A stretch of 64,000 nt of DNA from Petasospora fabianii (Eukaryota > Ascomycota > Saccharomycetes > Phaffomycetales > Wickerhamomycetaceae). Position numbers and translations under genes: made by a program. The stretch is from the NCBI GenBank assembly GCA_022641835.1, contig CP048724.1, positions 1-64,000 of the forward strand, in the 5' to 3' direction. Below, piece after piece: positions 56,210-64,000 of the stretch (positions are counted from its first letter, which is position 1; each line of letters opens with the position of its first letter). The notes beneath the pieces are model-generated. The model was not told where the DNA came from. It saw only the letters and a list, made by a program, of their open reading frames with translations, and did not search any database.

Positions 56210-58780
56210 ATGGCCGACGACTTCACAGAGGCAGAGTCACCACTCAACCGAGGGCAGCGCAAGAAGAAGACCAAGACATTCACAGGGTGTGCCACTTGTC
56301 GTTCCCGTAAGATCAAATGTGATCTAGGTAGGCCATGGTGCAAGCGGTGCGAGAAGAGCGGGCTCGTGTGTCAAGGTTACCAGATTCAGTTGTGTTGGTC
56401 CAAGCCGATCCAATTTGACAAATACGGATACCAACTACGTTCCGCCGATGGTGAAGATGAAGATGATATGCAAAAGGGTTTCCAGCGACGTAATATCGAC
56501 TTTGTTCGCTATGATCGGGAGTACGAGACCTACGATGAGATGGATAGGGATCTCGGCCTTCTGCACTCCCCAGACTATGATCTCATCGAGCACAGCCAAA
56601 CGTGGATGCAGGGTCCATTTGGAGTCTTCGAAGGTTTAAGAGAGATCCCAAGTGACGTTCTAAGGAAAAGAAGAAAGATCTCTAAGAAGAAGTTTGCTAG
56701 ACAGATGGCGGAGAGCGAGGATAACAGTAGGTCTAACTCACGACGTGTACCAGAAACTGCCCAGGAACACGTTCTTCTCTCCGATACTGCAATTACAACA
56801 CCAACAAACACACTCAACAATGTGTCAAATGCAAAACAATCCCCTGCACAGGCACCGACACATCAACCGGCACCTACTTCCAATAATCACGAGATAGGAT
56901 GGCAGCCTGGTAACCTGTTTGAGGATCAATTGAAGATCAACCATGAATGGCTCTCCAATGAGCTGAGATTCGATGCTCTCTTGTCCGCAACTGCCGCATC
57001 GACTACATCTAAGGATCACAACATCTTGTTCTCTGATTTCCTTTATCCGTTCCAGTCCTCTCTTACACAACCAAATGCAGAGACTCCACCACCAAACACC
57101 ACAACTACGAACAACTCTGTTGGCACACCCTTTGCCATGTCCTCCATCCTTGGCAATATTAATGACGCATTCCCATACGACCGTGACCTGTTCAACGCTG
57201 TGCGTCCACAGCACCCACCAGCGCCACCTGCTATTGCTCGTCAACCATCGGCAGATTCAATCCATGATAAGGATGCTATTATTATCGAGACTTCTGAGTC
57301 ACGCATGCCCGAGTCCGTCATCAAGATCATTGACACACCAATCGTACCGACCCTCACACCTTCTCTCAACATCCCAACCACAGGTCTTTGCATTGGATCA
57401 TTAACACGATTCCTGTTAAATCACTACTTTGAACATGTTGCCGATATTATGACCGTGGTTGTGTTCCGTCAAAACCCATGGAAGACCATCTATTTCCCAC
57501 GTGCTGTCAGAGCATTGGGAGACCTCGCTGCTCAGGGCCGCTCATCTAACTCTAGAATGTCATTACTCAATGCCCTCATGGCTGTGTCATGCTTCAATTT
57601 GCAGAGTAAATTTGAAAAAGGATCCACAGAGATGAAGTTTTTCTTAAACCTGGGAATCGAGTTTAGAATGCAGGCCTCTTCGTTCCTAAAGAAGATGATT
57701 CAAGGTGGCACCAATCCTTCCGAGATGAGAGGTGAAAAGTATAAGGATGTTGTTACTGCAATCTTGTCTATGAACACCATTGATGTCGTGTGGGGAACCA
57801 TGGCTGATTGCCAATACCATTTGTCACTCTGTGGTGAGATTATCTCGAAGAGAATGAAAGATAGACCAGAATTGAGTAACAAAGCTAAGTCCCTTCATAG
57901 AATCTTCTCTTTCTTGAAACTTTTACAAGATTCAACAAACTTTTCCAGCCTTTCCCAAATCACAACAGAAGAGAAGATGAAGTTCATTGGTATCCTCTCT
58001 GAGTCAAACGACCGTAGAAGGGACAATGGTGAGTTCAAAGAAAACATTGACATGAACGATGGCCTCATTGGCATTGAATTTGTTGGTAAACCAAAGCAGA
58101 ATGTTCAGGTGGAGCCAAACTTTATTGATTACGATACCTCAACGGCAAAAAATTCAAAGGAAGTTATGCTCACCGAGGCACTCTACGGTATGCCAAACTC
58201 CCTCATCCTTGTGTTCAGCGAGGTTGTCAAGCTCGTTAAATTAAAGTTCCATGTGGAGAGCAACAATGCACCAGAGGACAAGGTGAAGTTCAAGATCCTA
58301 TGTGATGCCTTTGAGCGTAAATTGATGGAATGGAAGAGTGAGTGGAAGCTGCAGGATGACAACGGTGAATTCTTTACTGGTCTACATGAGGGTTTGTATC
58401 ACAATACAATCTCTTTCTACAATGGTATTATCATCTATTTCTCCACAATGATTCATGAGACGGATGTTAGCTATCTTCAAAAGTACTGTGTCAGTACAAT
58501 TGAACACTTGGAGAAGTTACAGTATCTCTATGAAGTGCGGAATATCCCAATATTGCCATTGTTCTGGCAGGGATTCATTGCCGGATGCTCCTCAATTGAC
58601 ACAAATGTCCACATGAGATTCAGAGAGTGGGCACAAAAGCTTGCTAGTGGTGGTGTGGGGAGTTATTGGGGTGCTCGTCAAATCATGTTTGAGGTTTGGA
58701 GAAGACGCAAGACCGGTGACGCAAACGACGATTGGTTGACGGTGCACAAGGATTGGGAGATGAATATAATGTTGGCCTAA
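56210..58780 (+). CDS. ARG81: Zn2Cys6 arginine-metabolism regulator, Arg81 (ArgRII) type
   Basis: An 856-residue zinc-cluster regulator. Arg81 with Arg80, Mcm1 and Arg82 represses arginine synthesis and induces arginine breakdown genes. The cluster cysteines are C27, C30, C37, C44, C47 and C54 in TFTGCATCRSRKIKCDLGRP. They are followed by CQGYQIQLCWSKPIQFDKYG and QRRNIDFVRYDREYETYDEMD, LHSPDY, and KT/QTWMQGPFGVFEG. All of these match the extended N-terminal region of S. cerevisiae Arg81 (GYDIKLRWSKPMQFDPYG, QRRNIDFVRYDEEY). A middle Ser/Thr/Pro/Asn-rich linker (about 180-370) and a C-terminal helical regulatory domain complete it. It is near the 880 aa of the yeast protein. Confidence 0.9.
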   Translation: MADDFTEAESPLNRGQRKKKTKTFTGCATCRSRKIKCDLGRPWCKRCEKSGLVCQGYQIQLCWSKPIQFDKYGYQLRSADGEDEDDMQKGFQRRNIDFVRYDREYETYDEMDRDLGLLHSPDYDLIEHSQTWMQGPFGVFEGLREIPSDVLRKRRKISKKKFARQMAESEDNSRSNSRRVPETAQEHVLLSDTAITTPTNTLNNVSNAKQSPAQAPTHQPAPTSNNHEIGWQPGNLFEDQLKINHEWLSNELRFDALLSATAASTTSKDHNILFSDFLYPFQSSLTQPNAETPPPNTTTTNNSVGTPFAMSSILGNINDAFPYDRDLFNAVRPQHPPAPPAIARQPSADSIHDKDAIIIETSESRMPESVIKIIDTPIVPTLTPSLNIPTTGLCIGSLTRFLLNHYFEHVADIMTVVVFRQNPWKTIYFPRAVRALGDLAAQGRSSNSRMSLLNALMAVSCFNLQSKFEKGSTEMKFFLNLGIEFRMQASSFLKKMIQGGTNPSEMRGEKYKDVVTAILSMNTIDVVWGTMADCQYHLSLCGEIISKRMKDRPELSNKAKSLHRIFSFLKLLQDSTNFSSLSQITTEEKMKFIGILSESNDRRRDNGEFKENIDMNDGLIGIEFVGKPKQNVQVEPNFIDYDTSTAKNSKEVMLTEALYGMPNSLILVFSEVVKLVKLKFHVESNNAPEDKVKFKILCDAFERKLMEWKSEWKLQDDNGEFFTGLHEGLYHNTISFYNGIIIYFSTMIHETDVSYLQKYCVSTIEHLEKLQYLYEVRNIPILPLFWQGFIAGCSSIDTNVHMRFREWAQKLASGGVGSYWGARQIMFEVWRRRKTGDANDDWLTVHKDWEMNIMLA

Positions 58781-58953
58781 GGCCCTTAATAGAGATACAT
58801 GAACTGTGATGTATAAAACAAATGCCAGGGGAGTATGAAAGTCGTGGTGGTCAACCTCCAGCGAATCTGTGCTACAATGAACATACAACAAGACGATCTT
58901 CAAAACTTCAACTATGTATAAAAGTCACCTCTTTATATTCCCATTCCTTTAAC

Positions 58954-60729
58954 TTAGAGGAAGATCTCAGCGTTGATCTCCACAGCAGTAGCTGCATATG
59001 GAATATCAAAGTTCTTCATGACAGTTGGGTGCAAAACACCAATGGAACCAACGGTCTTGGCCTCTTCACCCTTCTTGTGTCTATAAAGCACCTTGGCACC
59101 TCTACCTGGGAAGTATGTCTTGTTCTCCTTGTCCTCCTCGATCCAGTAACCCTTATCATCGGTCTTAGAAGGTTCTGAGAGCCATGGAGTTCTAAGAGTT
59201 TGCATGATCTTACCAAGGAGACCTTGTGCGGATTCGAAAGAGTCAGTCTTACCGGCATAGACGGCAGCCCAGTTTCTCTGGTTGAAGGCACGGCGCTCGA
59301 GGGAGTCATCCTTGAAGACGACGTCACCAGCCTCGAAGACCTTGATTGGAAGAGCGTGATCTCTGTTCTCACGGATGGTCTTGAGGATACCTGGGATCAA
59401 GGATGTTCTGACAACCTGGTACTCGGCAGTCTTTGGGTTGGCGAGCTTCACAGCCTTGGAGTCATCCTCCTGGTTGAGGAACTTGAAGTTCTCATCGTGA
59501 GAACACAAAGTGAGTGGCATCACTTCCAACCAGCCGGCCTGGGCAGAGGCGTTTCTCAAGATATCGGAGATCTTGTTGATTGGGAGCGGAGCGGCACCAG
59601 AGATGGAAGTAGAGGAGATCTTAGACTTTGGCAAGTTGTTGTAACCGTAACCAATAGCAGCATCTTCCATGATATCAGCCTGGTGCAAGATATCTGGTCT
59701 TGTGATTGGGATTTCAACGTCCAAGAGGTTTGTATCGGTCTTGGATGGTGTAGCAATGAGGGACATCTTTTTCAAGAGGGCACAAATCTCCTCAGCTGAG
59801 AGCTTGAGACCCAAACAACTGTTGATGTAGTCTATCTCAGCCTTCATGATTCTAGGCTCGAGCTGTGGTGTGATTCTGGATTCGCCGTTGTGCTTAGAGA
59901 TGATCTCAACCGGCTCAACAGTGAATTGTTCCTCACAGTAGTGAGAGAACATGGCAACCAATTGGTTAACGACAACCTCAGCCTTGGTCTTATCTGTGGC
60001 AGTGATTTCGATGAAAACGTTCTTGGTGTTGAGTGTCACCTTACTATGCTCAGAGTTGATGATTGGAGGCAAGGAAGCAATTGTTCCTGTAGAGTCTGAG
60101 ATGATTGGGAACTTTTCAAAGTCCTCGATAATGTGAAGGAACTTACCAAGGTTTTTGTCCTTCTTGTAGAACTCGATGAAGTTTTCACCAGTGACAGTTT
60201 GTTTCTGGTTCAATGGGACGAAGGAGATATCCTTCTTTTCCTTGAAAGAGTATGTGAATGGTGCCTTCAATGTGTCCAAGTCGTGTGTACCCATGGCAAC
60301 AAGGGTTCTATTACGACACAAGTTGGAATGAAGCTTGTCCTGAAGAGAGATGAATGACTGGTATGATCTCTCGGTGAAGGTAACGTTTCTCAACACAGCA
60401 GCGGCAGCGTATGGTCTACCAGCTGTGGTTGACTCATCAACGGTCAAAGTGATCTGTGGCTTCTCTGGGGAGTACTTGAAAGCCGGCTGCTCCTTTCTGC
60501 CAAGGAACTCGTTCAATGCCTGGGCGATACCCTCAATACAGAGCATGTCGTAACGGTTGGCTGGAATTTCAATCTTGAGCTGAGGACGTTCGCCTGGTTG
60601 GCATTCGTCAGTAGTGTCCTCATCGAGCTCAATACCGAACTCGAAACAGAGCTCATCGAACTCTTCAGTGGTATAAGTCTTGCCGATGAGCTCGTAGAGG
60701 TCGGCCTTGTCAACTCCGATGGTAGGCAT
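58954..60729 (-). CDS. FRS1: Phenylalanyl-tRNA synthetase beta subunit, cytosolic
   Basis: A 591-residue beta subunit of the alpha2-beta2 cytosolic PheRS, which charges tRNA-Phe together with the alpha subunit. It starts [20 protein letters not shown] and has the B3/B4 editing region ([20 protein letters not shown] and [26 protein letters not shown]). It also has the B5 domain ([31 protein letters not shown]) and the B6/B7 catalytic-fold repeat ending [31 protein letters not shown]. The size matches S. cerevisiae Frs1 (595 aa). Expression bias is moderate. It is divergent from SEC4 (289 bp) and convergent with ARG81. Confidence 0.96.
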   Translation of the reverse strand: MPTIGVDKADLYELIGKTYTTEEFDELCFEFGIELDEDTTDECQPGERPQLKIEIPANRYDMLCIEGIAQALNEFLGRKEQPAFKYSPEKPQITLTVDESTTAGRPYAAAAVLRNVTFTERSYQSFISLQDKLHSNLCRNRTLVAMGTHDLDTLKAPFTYSFKEKKDISFVPLNQKQTVTGENFIEFYKKDKNLGKFLHIIEDFEKFPIISDSTGTIASLPPIINSEHSKVTLNTKNVFIEITATDKTKAEVVVNQLVAMFSHYCEEQFTVEPVEIISKHNGESRITPQLEPRIMKAEIDYINSCLGLKLSAEEICALLKKMSLIATPSKTDTNLLDVEIPITRPDILHQADIMEDAAIGYGYNNLPKSKISSTSISGAAPLPINKISDILRNASAQAGWLEVMPLTLCSHDENFKFLNQEDDSKAVKLANPKTAEYQVVRTSLIPGILKTIRENRDHALPIKVFEAGDVVFKDDSLERRAFNQRNWAAVYAGKTDSFESAQGLLGKIMQTLRTPWLSEPSKTDDKGYWIEEDKENKTYFPGRGAKVLYRHKKGEEAKTVGSIGVLHPTVMKNFDIPYAATAVEINAEIFL

Positions 60730-61018
60730 GTCGGTGGACTGTAGTGCTGGTGGTGCGGTGTTGCCAAATCCTACTTCTCAGCATGAGAACCTCTGAGTTG
60801 ACGGTGGGCGTTTTTTCAATGGTGATGGAGAGACGAGGTTACGTTGGTGTGCGGGTGTGAAGTAAGTGACACGTGTGGATATGGCAGCCCGAATCGCGCA
60901 GGAGGGCGAGCCTGGCGAGAGCGCGAGGCAGTTGGCATTGGCAAGTCAAGATGTAGTGGTGCCTGTCCGGTTGATCCGCTATCCAATACACCCACCAAGA
61001 CACTGATCAAATACCAAA

Positions 61019-61636
61019 ATGGCCACCAGAACCCCCTCCAGAGCCTATGACTCCATTCTGAAGCTTCTCCTCGTCGGTGACTCTGGCGTTGGTAAATCGT
61101 GTCTCCTCCTGAGATTCGTGGAGGACAAGTTCAAGCCAAGTTTCACCGCCACCATTGGTATCGACTTCAAGATCAGAACCATTGAGATCGATGGCAAGAG
61201 AATCAAACTCCAGGTTTGGGATACTGCCGGTCAGGAGCGTTTCAGAACTATCACTACCGCCTACTACCGTGGCGCCAGCGGTATCATTCTCGTGTACGAC
61301 GTTACCGACGAGCGCACCTTTGAGAACGTGAGAAACTGGTTCCAGACGGTCCATCAGCACGCCAACGACGATACACAGCTCATTCTCGTCGGTAATAAGA
61401 GCGATGAGACTGACCTTCGCGTGGTGCAATACGACCAAGGTTCCGCCCTCGCTAGCGAGTTGGGCATCCCATTCCTTGAGGCTTCCGCTAAGACAAGCGA
61501 TAACGTGGATGAGCTTTTCTTCCAGTTGGCTAAGATCATTCTGGAGAAGAATGCCGACGCTCTCAATGCCTCTGAGGGCAACGGTGGTGTCAATGTTGCT
61601 GCTGGATCTGGTTCTAAATCTTCAGGCTGTTGTTAA
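61019..61636 (+). CDS. SEC4: Rab GTPase Sec4 (Rab8 class)
   Basis: A 205-residue exocytic Rab that carries Golgi-derived vesicles to the bud through Sec2 and the exocyst. Nucleotide motifs: P-loop GDSGVGKS (20-27), switch [12 protein letters not shown] (42-52), WDTAGQE (67-73), NKSD (126-129) and EASAK (154-158). It ends in CC, the geranylgeranylation site. [20 protein letters not shown] is the Sec4/Ypt1-type effector region, and [22 protein letters not shown] agrees with Sec4 rather than Ypt1. The CTG codons (for example in SILKLLL and CLLLRFV) lie at hydrophobic positions, in keeping with CTG as Leu. Confidence 0.96.
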   Translation: MATRTPSRAYDSILKLLLVGDSGVGKSCLLLRFVEDKFKPSFTATIGIDFKIRTIEIDGKRIKLQVWDTAGQERFRTITTAYYRGASGIILVYDVTDERTFENVRNWFQTVHQHANDDTQLILVGNKSDETDLRVVQYDQGSALASELGIPFLEASAKTSDNVDELFFQLAKIILEKNADALNASEGNGGVNVAAGSGSKSSGCC

Positions 61637-62238
61637 AGCCCACCCATTGCTGTCCTCCATTGCCGCCGTGTGAAAGGGGTTGCTCTGGCTCATCTCCACT
61701 CCGCTTTGTGTTTACTATGACCCAATACTCAAACAGTACAGGTTTATGTGAAGACATATACACAGATATTTACTTCTCGCACGACGCGCTCAGTTTCATT
61801 TCATCACGAGTTTTGGTTTTCCCTTTTTATATCTCTCTCATGGTTGCTTTGTTATCTCTTCTCTTTTTGTTTAATCTCTCGACCGGTCGATTTATCTAAT
61901 GGCCCTGCTGACCGTCTATCCTCCTCATGGTATTTGTATACACTTTTGTCCTGATATATGATCGGTATAATGGTTGATATTGTTTGTGTAGCTGTGCCTT
62001 ATTAAGAGGTCTCACGATATTACGTTGGGTTTCTTAATATGGAGGGTGTCAGGACTACACCAATAGCTGTTTTTATCACATTTTCTGCGCACAATGTATG
62101 TACATTGTGTTAATAAATATCTAGGTTTCAACTGAATGAGTAAATAAATAGGCGAATAAATAAGCAGGAAGGTATATGTGTCATCCATCCCTCAATAAAT
62201 AGTAAAGACGGTAGAAGCCAAAGCCCCGAAGTGTGAAG
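61637..62238. other. Convergent intergenic region SEC4 / complex I subunit
   Basis: 602 bp of 3' flanks for SEC4 (plus) and the NDUFA5-like gene (minus). It is T/A-rich, with repeated AATAAATA-type motifs near 62110-62165 that fit 3'-end signals. No gene was seen. Confidence 0.5.
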
Positions 62239-62640
62239 TCAGATCTTCTTACCAAAGTAGACCCACTGGTCATCTAACGGTTTTTCTTCCAACTCATCCC
62301 ATGACTCCCAAAGTTTCATCTTCTTAGCCAGCTCGTACTCCTCACCAGCCTGGATCAACAACTCTTCAATAAGACCATTACCAATCTTGTTTTCAATATC
62401 GGCAATCTTTTCATTCTTTTCAACAATCTCAAGTCTCTTAGCGGTGAAGTTCATCGTAGACTTTTTATACACGCTCTCATTTGGCAATTCGTCATGGAGG
62501 AACTCCAAAGTGGCCCTGTACACCTCCATCAACACTGGGCGGGGATTCGGATGCTGTAGGATGCCTGCGATACCGGTCGGGTTTCCCTCAGAGGCTCTAA
62601 TGAGCACATGTGCAGAGCGGAGGGCGCGTGTGAATCTCAT
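62239..62640 (-). CDS. Mitochondrial complex I accessory subunit, NDUFA5/B13 family
   Basis: A 133-residue subunit of NADH:ubiquinone oxidoreductase, sitting in the peripheral arm. The basic, Arg-rich start (MRFTRALRSAHVLIRASEGN) is a mitochondrial presequence. GIAGILQHPNPRPVLMEVYRATLEFL is the ETC_C1_NDUFA5 signature (TGLTGL-VHPNPRP-L--LY--TL), followed by a helical region and WESWDELEEKPLDDQWVYFGKKI. Its presence means this yeast keeps respiratory complex I. Single exon, upstream of the MCH-type permease in divergent orientation. Confidence 0.9.
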   Translation of the reverse strand: MRFTRALRSAHVLIRASEGNPTGIAGILQHPNPRPVLMEVYRATLEFLHDELPNESVYKKSTMNFTAKRLEIVEKNEKIADIENKIGNGLIEELLIQAGEEYELAKKMKLWESWDELEEKPLDDQWVYFGKKI

Positions 62641-63109
62641 CCTGTTACTTCTCTGTACTTGATTCTTGCCTGTGTACTGTCGAAAGCGTAGATGCTTTTA
62701 CTTGCGTTGTGTTCTCCCCCAGGATAGTCTTGCCCCACTCCTTCGCTCAAATCGCTCAAAATGGTGCGCTTCACCTTCATCAAAAAAGAAGCGCCGCGAA
62801 AGGGGAAAAGGAGCGGGAATATCCATGGTACGGGCACTTTACATGCGAAGTCCGATTTGGGATACGTAAGAGTCAGAGGTTTGGTTTTATTTTCTTGAGG
62901 GGGTTCTGACTCTTCTAGCTTGAACGTTTGACCTGGGTGTTTTTCGAATATAATACCTTTCTAGTCTCAACATTAGTCTTCTGGCTTGGGAACTAGACGA
63001 TTTACAGGGCCATTATACACCCATACTGCATCCAACTGGGGGAACATCTCTTGGCCCCCGCCCTTCCAAAAATTCCTCAGTATTGAGCCATCATTAACAA
63101 CACTACGTC
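62641..63109. other. Divergent intergenic region complex I subunit / MCH permease
   Basis: 469 bp. Two A-rich blocks near 62785-62815 are followed by GGGAAAAGG. Short plus-strand frames at 62666-62909 have no domain. No tRNA or other gene was seen. Confidence 0.45.
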
Positions 63110-64000
63110 ATGGAGGAGACTGTATCAATAACGAAGCAGATGGGTAAAGATGCCCTTAAGGATGATGTTGAGAAGAATCAGCGAGAAACAGTTGTAGAGA
63201 CCACCATCAATGCTGAAAAGTTTAATGGTGCCTTCAATGAGGATGACTATATCGATGCCCCACCAGATGGGGGATACGGCTGGGTCTGCTGTGCCTGTGT
63301 ATCAGCTATGAACTTTGCTACATGGGGTGCTAATGGTTCTTTTGGTATCATGCTTGCCTTTTTCCTTGAAAGTGATGAGTTCCCAGGTGCTACCGCTACG
63401 GATTATGCCCTCGTTGTGGGATTGTTAAACTTTTTCACACTGGCAACGATGAGTACCGCAGGTCTTATGCTTTTCAAATTCGGTTACAAGGCTACTGTAT
63501 CGATCGGTATTGTGATACAATTGTCTGCATATATCGGTGCAAGTTTTGCTAAGACTATTGGCCAGCTTCAAGCTACACAGGGGTTTTTACTTGGTCTTTC
63601 ATTTGGTATTATCTTTGGTGCCAACTCTATCGTCTTACCGTCCTGGTTCCTAAAGAAAAGAGCCGTTGCTAATGGATTCTCACACATGGGTCTTGGTCTT
63701 GGTGGTATGACATTTTCATTATTAAACAACTCCTTGATTCAACGCACAGGTGATCACAAATGGGCCCTTAGGGCCATTGGTATTATCTCCACCGTCATAT
63801 GTGTCATAACGATGTTCATTGTTAAGGTGCGCGTTCCTAAAAATTCTCAGTTCAATAAAGAAGATCAGTCTATGAAGAAAATCTTAAGAGGTATCTTTGA
63901 CTTGAAGGTTATCAAGAGTTGGCCGCTCCAACTGGTAACGATATGGGCCACACTCGCTACAATGGCTTACACTATCTGTCTGTTTTCTCTTTCCAACTAT
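63110..64000 (+). CDS. Monocarboxylate-porter-type MFS permease (MCH family), 3' end outside the window
   Basis: The reading frame is open from the ATG at 63110 to the window end (297 codons) with no stop, so the gene is cut by the window. A hydrophilic, acidic N-terminus of about 50 residues precedes APPDGGYGWVCCACVSAMNF, the signature start of the monocarboxylate transporter family ([D/E]PPDGGYGWVV). Spans follow with WGANGSFGIMLAFFL and a LFKFGYKATVSIGIVIQLSAY segment, then SFGIIFGANSIVLPSWFLKKRAVANGFSHMG. Mch proteins in S. cerevisiae are mostly of unknown substrate; some handle riboflavin (Mch5). Confidence 0.9.
   Translation, partial: MEETVSITKQMGKDALKDDVEKNQRETVVETTINAEKFNGAFNEDDYIDAPPDGGYGWVCCACVSAMNFATWGANGSFGIMLAFFLESDEFPGATATDYALVVGLLNFFTLATMSTAGLMLFKFGYKATVSIGIVIQLSAYIGASFAKTIGQLQATQGFLLGLSFGIIFGANSIVLPSWFLKKRAVANGFSHMGLGLGGMTFSLLNNSLIQRTGDHKWALRAIGIISTVICVITMFIVKVRVPKNSQFNKEDQSMKKILRGIFDLKVIKSWPLQLVTIWATLATMAYTICLFSLSNY

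Noticed and set aside
61019-61636. Possible CUG-Ser recoding
   Set aside because: CTG codons in SEC4 lie at conserved hydrophobic positions, so the standard code fits better.

Overview
This is a gene-dense stretch of nuclear DNA from a budding yeast (Saccharomycotina). Supporting features are short introns with TACTAAC-type branch points, Zn2Cys6 regulators, RGT1-, ARG81-, ROD1- and PKR1-type genes, and a fungal Rab (SEC4). A complex I subunit (NDUFA5 family) argues against Saccharomyces/Kluyveromyces, which have lost complex I. CTG codons fall at conserved hydrophobic positions (for example in SEC4), so the code looks standard rather than CUG-Ser. A Phaffomycetales or Pichiales-type yeast (for example a Cyberlindnera relative) is my best guess, as inference only. 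I saw no transposon, virus-like element, tRNA, rRNA or CRISPR.

Layout: (1) 0.2-10.3 kb: OPT transporter, ROD1/ROG3 arrestin, RGT1, and HAL3/CAB3-type PPC decarboxylase. The arrestin and RGT1 are consecutive and both act in glucose-transporter control in S. cerevisiae. (2) 10.9-22 kb: GRX5, a small membrane protein, nuclear cap-binding CBC1/STO1, a long low-complexity/coiled-coil protein, a two-intron short MAPR haem-binding gene, PKR1 and two WW-domain genes. (3) 22.8-30.5 kb: RPP0, two small Ser/Thr-rich predicted surface proteins facing tail to tail, RPL15 and ADE17. (4) 31.3-43.5 kb: BMT6, RPL22, DDC1, MPC1, RSA1-like, ERO1, a DUF726 lipase-like protein and a Zn2Cys6 regulator. (5) 44.7-64 kb: ATG2, a YMR315W-like oxidoreductase, a DAL5-family permease, a small membrane protein, TAF13, ARG81-like, FRS1, SEC4, a complex I subunit and the 5' part of an MCH-type monocarboxylate permease cut by the window end.

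Six genes (GRX5, STO1, the MAPR gene, WWM1, RPL22, MPC1) carry seven introns that I placed from splice signals and conserved protein joins. Four of these genes (the MAPR gene, WWM1, RPL22, MPC1) are misread or missed if splicing is ignored. RPL15 probably has an additional 5' UTR intron. There is no operon-like system. Most of the window is housekeeping. The most unusual items are the PPC decarboxylase that carries both catalytic residues in one chain, the stop-free 57-nt intron in the cap-binding gene, the two surface proteins with matching C-terminal tails, the strictly 11-bp-spaced E-box trio before the arrestin gene, and the bimodal GTAAGT/GTACGT 5' splice sites.
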